From Acidiferrobacteraceae bacterium (GTDB lineage Bacteria > Pseudomonadota > Gammaproteobacteria > Arenicellales > UBA868), in contig PCBE01000064.1 in the NCBI GenBank assembly GCA_002731295.1, positions 916-27,000 on the forward strand: a stretch of 26,085 nucleotides of DNA, read 5' to 3'. A model generated the notes under the pieces. The model ran no database searches. It was not told the DNA's origin and worked only from the letters and a program-made list of their open reading frames with translations. This document shows, piece after piece, positions 1 to 8,669 of the stretch; the first letter of the stretch is position 1, and every line of letters starts with the position of its first letter. A program made the translations under genes and the position numbers.

Positions 1-111
1 CTTGACGAGGTCTGCGCCAACCTGACCAGGCTTAGCCAGAATTCTGCCTGCTATACCACACATAATGCTGCCCTCGCTGGGTTGTATACTGAATACACTA
101 ATTATAGGTCC

Positions 112-483
112 TGTCTACAGCGGGTGTGTGAACTGTTTCCGAGATTAGAAGAACGACAGAACCAGGAGGCGGCAACACAAAGCGGTGGCGAGTAGTAGAT
201 GTTATCGTTGGGCAAAGCACTAATGTCAAATCCGAGATTGTTGCTGGTAGATAAGCCTACCATTGGCTTGGCACCTCGAGTCTGCAAAGACATCGCCACA
301 GTGTTGCGAAACCTCAACCAACACGCAGGGTTGACCATCGTAATTACGAAACAGAACGTCAACTTCCCAATGAGTCTGGCCGAGGAGATTCATCTGTTAG
401 AAACCGGGCGGGTTCGAATGACCGAGACCGCGGACGACCTGCACAACGAGCAGTACATCAAAGAGACCTACTTCGGGATTTGA
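112..483 (+). pseudogene. Decayed LivF-like branched-chain amino acid ABC transporter ATPase, 3' fragment with two in-frame stops
   Basis: Read in one frame, this stretch matches the C-terminal half of a LivF-type ATPase: an ELFPRL segment, the signature SGGE at 181-192, then ALMSNPRLLL, a Walker B region, an IGLAP D-loop region and the ETGR and YFGI tail of the family. Two adjacent TAG codons (193-198) follow SGGE exactly where LivF proteins carry Gln-Gln. The Walker B catalytic Glu is Lys (VDKPT instead of LDEP), and the usual VEQN is TKQN. No Walker A or N-terminal half is recognisable in bases 1-111, which encode nothing I can identify. TAG is a normal stop elsewhere in the window (ctp and cytochrome genes), so a recoded TAG is unlikely. 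An ATG at 199 could start a 94-residue product, but it would lack the signature motif and the Walker B Glu. Family assignment is good; non-function is inferred. Confidence 0.8.
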
Positions 484-569
484 ATCTACAAGATCTGTTA
501 CTGCCAGCCGGGTGGATAACTGATTTTTGTCCCGCGAAAAACTTTCGGTTACGGGGTTTGACCGGCACC

Positions 570-596
570 AAAAAAAGCGGCTGCCGAAGCAGCCGC
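570..596 (-). terminator. Rho-independent terminator of the substrate-binding protein gene
   Basis: A perfect 8-bp stem (577-584 with 589-596) closes a four-base loop that reads TTCG on the minus strand. On that strand the stem is followed directly by seven T residues (complement of 570-576). It lies about 25 bases past the stop codon of the substrate-binding protein gene, in the right orientation to end it. The UUCG loop is an especially stable tetraloop type. Confidence 0.9.
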
Positions 597-620
597 CATG
601 AACTTTGGGTTATTAACTGA

Positions 621-2228
621 TTAACCGAACCACCAGCGTTCGGCGTTCTTGTTGCCATCGAACTCCCAGTTCGAAGCCATATTTTCAGAATGCTTGACTT
701 TGTCACTACTGGCATGGCCATAGGCAGAGAATATCGGAATAATGACGCTGCAGTTGTTGTGCACAATACGCTGCATCTCGACGTACATGTCGCGACGTTT
801 TGCATCATCGAGCTCTGCTCTTGCCTGCGGCAGTAATTCCTCAAAGCGCGGATTATTGAAGAAAGTTTCAGACCAGCCTGTGTCTATTGCATTTTTAGAG
901 TACACCTGGCTGAACATCCAGTCTTCTGTCGGGCGGCCACCCCAGTAAGATGCACACCAGGGATCGACCAGCCAGACATTCGACCAGTAACCATCATCAG
1001 GTTTACGCACCACTTCGATGTTGATACCCGCAGGTCGGGCCGTTTCCTGGAACAACACGCAGGCATCGTCTGAGTTCTGAAAGGCTGTATCAGCTGTCGA
1101 AATGGTTAGATCAACCGATGTTCGACCGGCTTGTTTCATGTAGTACTTGGCCTTGTCAAGATCGTAGTCCCGCTGCGGGATCTCCTCATTGGTCGCGCGG
1201 TACCGGTTGGCCGGCCCGATGGGAATGTCGTTACCCAGTGAGGCATAGCCAAACCAGATCTTTTCCAGCCATTCCTGGCGATCGATCGCGTGCTTGAGCG
1301 CCATCACCACGTTGTTGTCGTTAAAAGGCGACACATTGTTGAGCATGGGTAGCGTGCAGTGTTGATTGCCGTGGGTGTAGAACACCTCGATTCCCGGGCG
1401 TTTCGCCAAGCGACCTGCAGTTGCCGCCGCGGGGGATGTGATTACGTCGAGCTCATCGGACATCAGCCCGTTTTCTCGAGCGCCGGTATCAGAGATGAAT
1501 AGCGTCTCAACCGAATCAAAGTGGGCCCGCCCAGCCTTCCAATAGTTGGGATTGCGAACAGTGAGCGTACGGACACCGGGGTCGAATGACTCCAGTTTGT
1601 AGCCGCCGGTTCCAAGACCAGACTGCGTATCTATGGTACCGTCGTCGTTGGCAGGACAGATTCCAAGGTGATAGTCCGACATCAGATACGGAAAATCTGC
1701 GTTGGGACCTTCCAGTACCATCATAACCTGATGGTCGCCGTGTGCCATGATGTCGGTGATCTGCGCGACAATGCCTTTGGCCGCTGATTTGGTGTCCTCT
1801 CCCAGGTGATGCTGGATCGATGCAACCACATCGTTGGCTTTGAGTGATCTGCCATTATGGAACTCCACGCCCTGACGCAATTCGAAGACCCAGGTTTGGC
1901 CATCCGAAGAGTCCCATGACTCTGCGAGCTCAGGAATAAGCTGATTGTTCTCATCGATTTCGGTGAGGTTGTTACGCAGCTGTCCTATGCCGACATTGAT
2001 CATGTAGGAGTCCAAATAGGTTGCCGGGTCCAGGCTATCGCTTGATGCGCCACCGGTCAGTGCCTGTCGGAGCATGCCGCCTTTATTGGGTGTTGCCGCC
2101 AATACAGCGCTCGACAGCGATGTGGCGGTTGGCAGCGCAACGCCCAGTGCGATAGCGCTGCGAATGAAATCCCGTCGAGTAATACGGCCTTGCGATAGCC
2201 GTTCCTTAAGTTGGTTAATCTCTTTCAT
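621..2228 (-). CDS. ABC transporter substrate-binding protein, family 5 (peptide/nickel/opine type), Tat-exported
   Basis: A 535-residue extracytoplasmic solute-binding protein of the DppA/OppA class, which would capture a small peptide or similar ligand in the periplasm and deliver it to an ABC importer. The N-terminus has a twin-arginine signal (TRRDFIRS) followed by a hydrophobic stretch and an AVLAA cleavage region, so folded export by the Tat system is likely. The mature part has family 5 features: the LDPATY segment near the start, LAESW, and WVFELRQGVEFHNGR. An upstream in-frame start at 2255 exists, but GGAGGAAGG sits 6-7 bases before the ATG at 2228, so I chose that one. No permease or functional ATPase gene is next to it; the only ABC ATPase nearby is the dead LivF fragment, of a different transporter class. 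The ligand cannot be told from sequence. It ends at a strong terminator and seems to be monocistronic. Confidence 0.88.
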   Translation of the reverse strand: MKEINQLKERLSQGRITRRDFIRSAIALGVALPTATSLSSAVLAATPNKGGMLRQALTGGASSDSLDPATYLDSYMINVGIGQLRNNLTEIDENNQLIPELAESWDSSDGQTWVFELRQGVEFHNGRSLKANDVVASIQHHLGEDTKSAAKGIVAQITDIMAHGDHQVMMVLEGPNADFPYLMSDYHLGICPANDDGTIDTQSGLGTGGYKLESFDPGVRTLTVRNPNYWKAGRAHFDSVETLFISDTGARENGLMSDELDVITSPAAATAGRLAKRPGIEVFYTHGNQHCTLPMLNNVSPFNDNNVVMALKHAIDRQEWLEKIWFGYASLGNDIPIGPANRYRATNEEIPQRDYDLDKAKYYMKQAGRTSVDLTISTADTAFQNSDDACVLFQETARPAGINIEVVRKPDDGYWSNVWLVDPWCASYWGGRPTEDWMFSQVYSKNAIDTGWSETFFNNPRFEELLPQARAELDDAKRRDMYVEMQRIVHNNCSVIIPIFSAYGHASSDKVKHSENMASNWEFDGNKNAERWWFG

Positions 2229-2257
2229 AAAGTTCCTTCCTCCCAGAAGAATCAAAT

Positions 2258-2287
2258 TTTGTAAGCATGCCGTTAGACCGTGCTCAA
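2258..2287 (-). promoter_or_regulatory. Candidate sigma-70 promoter for the substrate-binding protein gene
   Basis: Read on the minus strand, TTGAGC (complement of 2282-2287) is followed after 18 bases by TACAAA (complement of 2258-2263), some 30 bases before the chosen start codon. The -35 matches the consensus at four of six positions; the -10 is moderate and AT-rich sequence surrounds it. The rest of the 2229-2444 gap shows nothing further that I can support. Confidence 0.35.
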
Positions 2288-2444
2288 GGGTTACTTAAAC
2301 CACGTCATTTTCTCTACAGGTGCCCATCTTCACTGTTTCCTTGGGTCTCGTCAAATTCCGGCAGAAACGCAGGAAAACCGTAAGGTATTGGCCCATTGCA
2401 ATCAACAACAATAGCCAACTAATTGAGAACGAATGCTGTTGACG

Positions 2445-5400
2445 CTAACCCGATGAATCGGTCGCTAGTGAGGCCGAGTGGCGTGCAAAAAATGAGTGCT
2501 CGTAGATCATGAGCAGAGCTGGTACCAGGAACAGAACCAGCAGCGTTGCAAACGCAAGACCAAAGGCAATGGAGGTCGCCATTGGGATCAGGAACTGCGC
2601 CTGAAGCGAGGTCTCAAACAGCAACGGTGTAAGCCCTGCAATGGTCGTCAGCGAAGTTAACAGCACGGCTCTCAATCGTTGGCAGGCGGCTTCGACCACC
2701 GCCTGTTCAGGACTAAGACCATCACCTCGAATCTGTTTGTAAAACACCACCAAGATGATTGAGTTGTTGACCACGATGCCAGCGAGGCCGAAAAACCCGA
2801 ACATCGAGAGAATAGTCAGGTCGATATTCATCAGCGTATGGCCCCAGATCGCACCCACCAGACCAAACGGAATAATCATCATGACCAGCAACGGCCAGCC
2901 ATAGGATCCGAAGACCCACGCCAGAACGAGATAGATCAGCACCAGCGCTAGAATTGCGCCGCGCTTCATGTCGCTCAGCGTTTCACGCTGGTCCGCTTGC
3001 CGACCTTCAAACGAAAACCTGACGCCGTGGCGTTGTTCAAGTTCGGACAGAGTGTTTTGCTTTAGGTTGGCGATGATCCGGTTATCGTTGTTGACTGCCT
3101 CATCGACGTCACCGGTCACGGTTATGGCCAGGTTGCCTTCGACATGCCCGATAGAATCAAAGCCACGTCTGGTCTGAAGCGTAACAACGTTGGCAAATGG
3201 GACTGTTCCGCCACCCGGCAGCATGACTTCAAATTCGTCGAGGCTGTCCAGCCGATTTCTTTCAAGGTCAGGCAAGACCACACGAACCTCGACTTCATCG
3301 TTGTTATCGGCCATGACCTGTACCAGGTAGCCTTCGTAACCAGCCCGAAGCTGCCGGCCCAGATTTTCGACCGACAGGCCCAACGCTTCGCCAGTTGGGG
3401 TCAGGCGAAGTATGAGTTGTTCGCGGCCATACGGCATATCGTCTTCAACACCCGACACACCCGGGATATCGATCAATACATTTTTGAGTGTTACAGCTGC
3501 TGATTTGACTGCTACCAGGCTCGAGCCCGTGATCTGAACCTCTATGTCCTGTCCCGGTGGGCCGGCAGTCGGTTCCTTGATCGACAGATTTTCAAGTCCG
3601 GGAGCGTCAGGGATCCGGGCTCGCCATTCTTCGATGAAGGTTCTATTGCGGACTGTGCGCGCATCCGGTTTAACCAGTTCAACCAGTACAGAACCGATAT
3701 TTTCGCTTCTGCGTCGTTCCCAATCCCCGCTTTCTCCCAGACCCAGTCGCGAAATCGCTGTTACCACCAGGCCACCTCCAAAATGATCATTCGTGCCCCA
3801 CAAGGCTTGTTCTACCTTGGCAAGATGGTCGGCGACATGCTTCTGCGGCGTCCCCGCGACGAAATCAACGTTGGCAAAAAAGATAGGCCCCTCGGCAACT
3901 GGGAAAAAATTGAACGCAATACGGCCACCGGCGATCCAGCCGATACTGACGATGAAAATCGCACTTGCCAGCGCTACCGTCAACCAGCGATAGCGAACGC
4001 CCGCGACGATCGCGGGGCGAAAAAGGGATTCTCTAAACCGGACAAATCCGTCGTCGAGTTTTTTTCTCAGCCGCCGCGGACGATAGCTCCCGACGCGAGC
4101 GAAAGTGCCCCGAAGATGACCGGGTAAAACAAGAAACGCTTCAATTAAGGAGGCCAAGATAACGCAGATCACCACCATCGGCAGCGTTCGCAGGATGATG
4201 CCGATAATGCCACCTACCAACAGTAGCGGCATAAATGCAGCAATCGTTGTCAGTGACGATGCGAGTACCGGTGCCAGCATTCTTTGCGCACCTTTTTGTA
4301 CCGCTGTTAGAGGGCTGTCGCCACGTTCAAAATGCGTCACAGCATCTTCCCCGACAACAATAGCATCATCGACAATGATGCCGAGCGTCATGATCAGGCC
4401 AAACAGACTGATCATGTTGATTGACCCACCGTAAACATAAAGTGCACCCAGTGCTGCCATGAAAGAGGTTGGGATTCCGACCGTGACCCAACTGGCTGCC
4501 GGCACGTTCAGGAATAAGTAAAGTATCAGTATGACCAGGACCAGACCGCTGGCTCCGTTTTTGAGCAGCAAATTGATCCGGTCCTTAATGTAGCCCCAGC
4601 GCTCATCGTAGACATTGAGTTCAAACCCGGTCGGCAGCAAGGGCCGGGTTTGCTCGACCCACTCGCGCATGATTCGGGCTGATTTCAAACTGTCTGCATC
4701 CTTGGAACGCGACAGCCTCATTTCTACGGCCGGCCGGCCACGATAGGTGACCGTTGTCTGGGCGTTCTGCGGTCGCCGTTGGATATCGGCGATGTCGCCT
4801 AGTGTCAGCAGACGACCGTCCTCAGCTGCGATGACAGGCAGGTCTGCAAAGGCGAGCTCACCCCGACGTTGATCCTTGAAGCGAAGCTGCCGGGCTGACT
4901 CCCCCCGACCGATTACGCCCACCGGCAAATCGCGTGACGCCGCACCGACCCGCCTGCCAATATCCTCCAACGATATACCCAGCTCGCGCAGCGTTTCTGA
5001 GGGTATCTGGATTGCGATTTCCTCTTCTGGTAGGCCGAAAATTCGGATATTCGAGATACCCCGTTCAAGCAGTTCACGTTCAAAACGGCGTACGATGCTG
5101 CGTAGACCGCGGGGATCGTCGGGTCCTGCGATGAGTACGCTCGCAATGGGTTCGTAATTGATAATGCGACCAATCTCCGGTGTTTCAGCAGTCGCCGGCA
5201 GATTGCGAACCAGGTCAACCTGCTCTTTGACCTGGTCGACGGCAAGGCCCATATCGGTGCCTTCTTTGAATTCAAGGGTGACCAGCGACAGTCCGTCTAC
5301 AGACCGAGACCGCAGCTCCTTGGCGCGATCAACCCCTCGCAGCTGCTGTTCAAGCGGTTCGGTAATGAGTTTCTCGATATCTTCAGCACTTGCGCCGACC

Positions 5401-5570
5401 CAGACGACCTTGACTGAAACAAAGTCGATATCAAAATTAGGAAAGAACTGGGCGTTTAGTTTTGAAAGACCCCAGATACCGGCGATGATCATCATAGCCA
5501 TCATCAGGTTGGCAGCAACCGGATGACGTGCCAGCAGACCGAGCAGGTCATTTCTCGGTTTTAACGACAT
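2445..5570 (-). CDS. RND efflux transporter permease (AcrB/HAE-type)
   Basis: A 1041-residue inner-membrane pump subunit, about the usual length for the AcrB superfamily, expected to export hydrophobic or amphiphilic compounds using the proton gradient. Its plan is the usual duplicated one: TM1 near residues 15-35, a large periplasmic loop, a TM bundle from about 335, a second periplasmic loop, and a C-terminal TM bundle from about 870. The paired Asp of the TM4 proton relay is present (D401-D402 in GIIVDDAIV). In TM10 the equivalent segment reads GIVVNNSIIL (N935-N936), so there is no AcrB-like Lys there; related RND groups often have ND or NN at this place. The gene starts one base after the adaptor stop codon without a clear Shine-Dalgarno sequence, so translational coupling is likely. 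Substrate unknown. No outer-membrane channel gene is nearby. Confidence 0.93.
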   Translation of the reverse strand: MSLKPRNDLLGLLARHPVAANLMMAMMIIAGIWGLSKLNAQFFPNFDIDFVSVKVVWVGASAEDIEKLITEPLEQQLRGVDRAKELRSRSVDGLSLVTLEFKEGTDMGLAVDQVKEQVDLVRNLPATAETPEIGRIINYEPIASVLIAGPDDPRGLRSIVRRFERELLERGISNIRIFGLPEEEIAIQIPSETLRELGISLEDIGRRVGAASRDLPVGVIGRGESARQLRFKDQRRGELAFADLPVIAAEDGRLLTLGDIADIQRRPQNAQTTVTYRGRPAVEMRLSRSKDADSLKSARIMREWVEQTRPLLPTGFELNVYDERWGYIKDRINLLLKNGASGLVLVILILYLFLNVPAASWVTVGIPTSFMAALGALYVYGGSINMISLFGLIMTLGIIVDDAIVVGEDAVTHFERGDSPLTAVQKGAQRMLAPVLASSLTTIAAFMPLLLVGGIIGIILRTLPMVVICVILASLIEAFLVLPGHLRGTFARVGSYRPRRLRKKLDDGFVRFRESLFRPAIVAGVRYRWLTVALASAIFIVSIGWIAGGRIAFNFFPVAEGPIFFANVDFVAGTPQKHVADHLAKVEQALWGTNDHFGGGLVVTAISRLGLGESGDWERRRSENIGSVLVELVKPDARTVRNRTFIEEWRARIPDAPGLENLSIKEPTAGPPGQDIEVQITGSSLVAVKSAAVTLKNVLIDIPGVSGVEDDMPYGREQLILRLTPTGEALGLSVENLGRQLRAGYEGYLVQVMADNNDEVEVRVVLPDLERNRLDSLDEFEVMLPGGGTVPFANVVTLQTRRGFDSIGHVEGNLAITVTGDVDEAVNNDNRIIANLKQNTLSELEQRHGVRFSFEGRQADQRETLSDMKRGAILALVLIYLVLAWVFGSYGWPLLVMMIIPFGLVGAIWGHTLMNIDLTILSMFGFFGLAGIVVNNSIILVVFYKQIRGDGLSPEQAVVEAACQRLRAVLLTSLTTIAGLTPLLFETSLQAQFLIPMATSIAFGLAFATLLVLFLVPALLMIYEHSFFARHSASLATDSSG

Positions 5571-5571
5571 A

Positions 5572-6819
5572 TCAGTCAGTCTGAGTCAGGATGTCTACTT
5601 TCAGGCCCTCTACAGCGTTCGGTAACTGATTGGCCAATATCATGTCGCCGTCGGAGAGGTTTTTGCTGCGGAAAAGGATCCAGCTGCCCCACTGTCCATT
5701 ACGATAATCACCGACCCGCTCAACTTGAACCATCGATAGCCGGTTGTCCTGAATGCGGTAAACGTTATTGGCCCCGTAGACGGCTGTCGCCGGTAGGGCA
5801 AAGACGTTGGCTTCTTCTGGAAGGTCGACGAATACCGATACCGTGCGACCAAGTTCAATCACGTGTTTTTCGCCAATGATGTTGAAAAAGGCGTCTACTC
5901 CTCCCTGACCCCTCTCAATTTTGCCGGCCAACCGGTCAAGTTCCAGTGCGATCGCGTTGCCGTTAAGTTCTATTGTCGCAGTGACGGCACTGCCGTGGTT
6001 CAGAGCCTGTCGGAGGGTAGGCAGGTACCGATTAGGAACCTGGGTGCGCAGTTCAACGAAATTGGTGTCAAATAAATCGATCAGGCGATCACCAGGACGC
6101 ACGCGGTCGCCGGGGGAAACGTGTACCGCAGTAATGCGGCCATCAAACGGCGCTGTCAGCTCGGAACGCTGTAGGTCTCTACGAACCTGGTCGCGCACAG
6201 CTTTGCTCCTGTTCAGTCGTGCATCAAGCTGGGCCAGTCGGGGGGTGTGGTCGCTGACAGCTCGCTGACGTTTGGTCAGGGCAAGAGCCTGGAGGTGTAA
6301 GGCGCGCTGCGCCTCATCAACCCTTGCTTGGGTGCCAGCCTGGGTCTGGGCAAGGCGTTCGGCTCTTTTGAGGGCACGCTCCGCCAGGTCGTAGAGCGCG
6401 CGCTCATGTTTCAGTGCTGTGATGTCTGATCCATGCCGCTTTTTTTCACTTTCGATCTGTGCCTTGATGTCTGCAACTTCGGCATTTCGTTGGCGCAGCA
6501 TTAGCTTAAGGTCATGGTCGTCCAGCCGCAGTAATAGCTCGCCTTTGGTCACCACGCTCCCCGTTAGGGCAGTCAGTTCCTTAACGTCTGCGGTCACCGC
6601 CGAGCTCAGTCGAGTTTCCCGGGGGGATTCGACTCGACCGTAGAGACGAAGCGTAGGCGATAAGTGTTTGTATTCGACAGCGACGCCAGCGACTGACCAA
6701 ACCCGCGCACTGGGTTCGAGCGGGTGATCAACCGGGGCGCTCGATTTCAGCAGTGCAAAGCCCCCGATACCCAATGCCACGACAATAACTGGCAGGAGAA
6801 TTCTAAGGACTGTTTTCAT
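5572..6819 (-). CDS. RND efflux periplasmic adaptor (membrane-fusion protein)
   Basis: A 415-residue HlyD/AcrA-type adaptor that would link the neighbouring RND pump to an outer-membrane channel. An N-terminal membrane anchor (residues about 5-25, VLRILLPVIVVALGIGG) is followed by a biotinyl-lipoyl-like half motif (VTKGELLLRLDDHDL), a long alpha-helical hairpin rich in charged residues and Gln (about 105-210), the second lipoyl half (LTAPFDGRITAVHVSPGDRV) and beta-barrel domains. The first residues carry no lipobox, so it is probably anchored by the TM helix rather than by lipid. It is the first gene of a two-gene unit: its TGA stop lies one base before the permease ATG. The methyltransferase gene lies 114 bases upstream on the same strand; membership of the same transcript is not shown. 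Confidence 0.92.
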   Translation of the reverse strand: MKTVLRILLPVIVVALGIGGFALLKSSAPVDHPLEPSARVWSVAGVAVEYKHLSPTLRLYGRVESPRETRLSSAVTADVKELTALTGSVVTKGELLLRLDDHDLKLMLRQRNAEVADIKAQIESEKKRHGSDITALKHERALYDLAERALKRAERLAQTQAGTQARVDEAQRALHLQALALTKRQRAVSDHTPRLAQLDARLNRSKAVRDQVRRDLQRSELTAPFDGRITAVHVSPGDRVRPGDRLIDLFDTNFVELRTQVPNRYLPTLRQALNHGSAVTATIELNGNAIALELDRLAGKIERGQGGVDAFFNIIGEKHVIELGRTVSVFVDLPEEANVFALPATAVYGANNVYRIQDNRLSMVQVERVGDYRNGQWGSWILFRSKNLSDGDMILANQLPNAVEGLKVDILTQTD

Positions 6820-6933
6820 CTAGAAGACAACTGATGACTGTGGCATAACATTGTCGATTCAGCATTGTAGGGGCGAGGTGACTCAAAAGCGATCGCTGCT
6901 GCGAGCTGATTACTCAGGGCTATCCAGACGATA

Positions 6934-7767
6934 TTAATTCTTGATTGCAACTGAAAAACTGGTTTGGCCCAGCGCCGGTCGGTCGGCATCGTATCGCTGC
7001 ATGAAGGACTGCAGCTGATTCTTAGCGGCCAGTTCGGTGACCTGCGTCAGGGCGGTTTGGAGTTCTTGATCGCTGGCCAGGGTCCAGATCGAATCGCCTT
7101 TTCGCCATGCGTAATCCAGTACCGCTTCAGCATCGAAGTAACTTTCACCTTGCAGTACACCGTCTAACTCGACCAGGCGATCGTTGAGAGTTAATCCGAC
7201 ACCGCACATCAGGGCATCCAATTCTTTCTCAGGTATTATCTTTCGCATGACAGCTGTTCGTGCGTTGGGGATCAGCTCGTAGAACCAGAAGCCTTTTTCC
7301 AGCTGCTCATGTGTACAGCTGTTGATAATGAGTACACCGCCGGGTCGTAGAACACGCGCACATTCTTTGAGTACTTGATGATGTAACGGCCAGCCGTCTT
7401 CTGCTTGATCAGGCAGATGGTGAAGGACCTGGTTCATCATCACACCATCGACGCTCTGGGTTTCAAACGGTAGTTGGCTAATAGACCCTTGCGTGAATCC
7501 GATACGGTCGTGTTTCGCGGCCGAACGCATTTTAGACCGGGCCACCAACAGCATTGAGCGGTTTAGGTCAATGGCCTCTACGCGGTGAACCTGGTCGACT
7601 AATGCAAATGTATAAATCCCGGTGCCGCAACCGGCATCCAGTAGTATCTGCCGATCCGGTTTTGTGGAGCCAGAAGATAGAGCGGCTGTGATTATCTCCA
7701 GACCGACCGGCACCCGGGTATGGTCGTAGACGACACTGGTCTGGGTATAATTTTCGTAGCTGCTCAT
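6934..7767 (-). CDS. Class I SAM-dependent methyltransferase, substrate unknown
   Basis: A 277-residue protein with a Rossmann-type methyltransferase core: motif I LLDAGCGTGIY (about residues 42-52), an acidic ribose-binding strand end (VEAIDLN), a motif resembling post-I (GFTQGSISQLPF), and the VDGVMMNQVLHHL segment typical of UbiE/Methyltransf_11 and 25 families. RPGGVLIIN follows as the usual strand-5 motif. It resembles small-molecule methyltransferases more than rRNA or DNA enzymes, but no substrate motif is apparent. The ATG at 7767 has only a weak upstream CAGG. The gene diverges from the SRAP gene and lies upstream of the RND pair on the same strand, so a link to efflux (for example modifying an exported compound) is possible but unsupported. 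Confidence 0.8.
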   Translation of the reverse strand: MSSYENYTQTSVVYDHTRVPVGLEIITAALSSGSTKPDRQILLDAGCGTGIYTFALVDQVHRVEAIDLNRSMLLVARSKMRSAAKHDRIGFTQGSISQLPFETQSVDGVMMNQVLHHLPDQAEDGWPLHHQVLKECARVLRPGGVLIINSCTHEQLEKGFWFYELIPNARTAVMRKIIPEKELDALMCGVGLTLNDRLVELDGVLQGESYFDAEAVLDYAWRKGDSIWTLASDQELQTALTQVTELAAKNQLQSFMQRYDADRPALGQTSFSVAIKN

Positions 7768-7863
7768 GGTGCCTGGAAGGTACCGACTGCGTCACGGTAT
7801 GCTCGTGGTACAGTCGATGAGTTTATCGTGATTTAGCTGTCAATAGCGGTGAGTGAGGCGAAA

Positions 7864-8553
7864 ATGTGTGGACGGTTCGAGCGCCATAGTGCGCTGTCAG
7901 AATTTTCAAAGGTCGTGGAGGGTTTGATGGCTGAGGGTATTGACCCATTGCCACCAAGCTACAACATTGCTCCCTCGCAGGCTGCATTGGTGGTGCGACA
8001 TGAGACTGGTACGCACAGAGTTGACTCACTCACCTGGGGGTTGGTGCCGAGCTGGATAAAGGAACCCGGGAAAATACGTCCCATCAATGCGCGCGCTGAG
8101 ACCATCCACCAGAAACCGATGTTTCGAGATGCATTCAGATACCAACGATGTCTGGTTTTGTGTGATGGTTACTACGAATGGAAAAAGCTCACCAATGGCC
8201 GCAAGCAGCCTTACCATCTGGGCAGGACAGACGAATCGCCTTTCGTCATGGCCGGGCTGTGGTCACACAATGCGCATGCAGCGTCCGAGGGGGTGGAGAC
8301 ATTCTGCATAATCACAACGCCGGCCAGTGGTGAGGCAGCCACCATTCATCACCGGATGCCGGTCATACTTCCGCGCGCGGTCCAGACACAATGGTTGGAT
8401 CCGTCAGTCTCGAAGACCGAACAGGTCCAAGAGTTGCTGTTGACGGGCGACACCGACCTATCCGTTTATCCAGTCAGTACTTTCGTCAACAGTCCGGCAA
8501 ACAATACAGTTAGTTGTGCTATGCCGTTTGCAGACTCATCGGTCTTGTCCTAA
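7864..8553 (+). CDS. SRAP-domain abasic-site DNA-protein crosslink enzyme (YedK/HMCES family)
   Basis: A 229-residue SOS-response-associated peptidase family protein. Family members remove the initiator Met so that Cys2 reacts with abasic sites in single-stranded DNA, giving a stable thiazolidine crosslink that shields the lesion. All key residues are visible: Cys2 in MCGRF, Asn75 in PINARAE, Glu105 in CDGYYEW, and His162/163 in IHHRMP, close to the numbering in E. coli YedK. An in-frame GTG lies 15 bases upstream (7849), but starting there would bury the catalytic Cys, so the ATG at 7864, preceded by GAGG, is chosen. The gene stands alone, diverging from the methyltransferase and converging on the GNAT gene. 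I see no LexA-type operator upstream. Confidence 0.94.
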   Translation: MCGRFERHSALSEFSKVVEGLMAEGIDPLPPSYNIAPSQAALVVRHETGTHRVDSLTWGLVPSWIKEPGKIRPINARAETIHQKPMFRDAFRYQRCLVLCDGYYEWKKLTNGRKQPYHLGRTDESPFVMAGLWSHNAHAASEGVETFCIITTPASGEAATIHHRMPVILPRAVQTQWLDPSVSKTEQVQELLLTGDTDLSVYPVSTFVNSPANNTVSCAMPFADSSVLS

Positions 8554-8576
8554 GCCAATTCGAGGATGGTGGCTCA

Positions 8577-8663
8577 GATTGCAAGCAGGTTGTCATTCTG
8601 GGCGGTACCGGATTCAAAGGTCGACGCTTGGTTGAAACTCCGCTTTCGAGTGATGGAGCATGA
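8577..8663 (+). pseudogene. Possible remnant of an NAD(P)-binding Rossmann-fold (epimerase/SDR-like) gene
   Basis: Between the SRAP stop and the GNAT gene, one frame reads VVILGGTGFKGRRLVE followed by SSDGA and a stop. This looks like the N-terminal beta-alpha nucleotide-binding motif (GGTGFxGRxLV) of extended short-chain dehydrogenase/epimerase proteins. A shift of two bases near 8656-8658 would let the frame continue with a His-Glu that such proteins often have after the motif. No start codon with a ribosome site and no further homologous sequence were found, because the minus-strand GNAT gene begins at once. The match is short, so chance is a real alternative. Confidence 0.3.
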
Positions 8664-8669
8664 GGAGCG

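Noticed and set aside
193..198. Alternative genetic code with TAG read as glutamine.
   Set aside because: ctp and the cytochrome gene end with TAG directly after normal C-termini, so TAG is a stop here.
458..844. Minus-strand 128-codon frame within the end of the substrate-binding protein gene.
   Set aside because: It is an out-of-frame shadow of a well-supported gene, with low-complexity composition and no motif.
7768..7863. Possible LexA (SOS) operator before the SRAP gene, including the CGACTG...CAGTCG repeat.
   Set aside because: No CTGT-N8-ACAG pattern is present, and the repeat has a 21-base spacer with no known binder.
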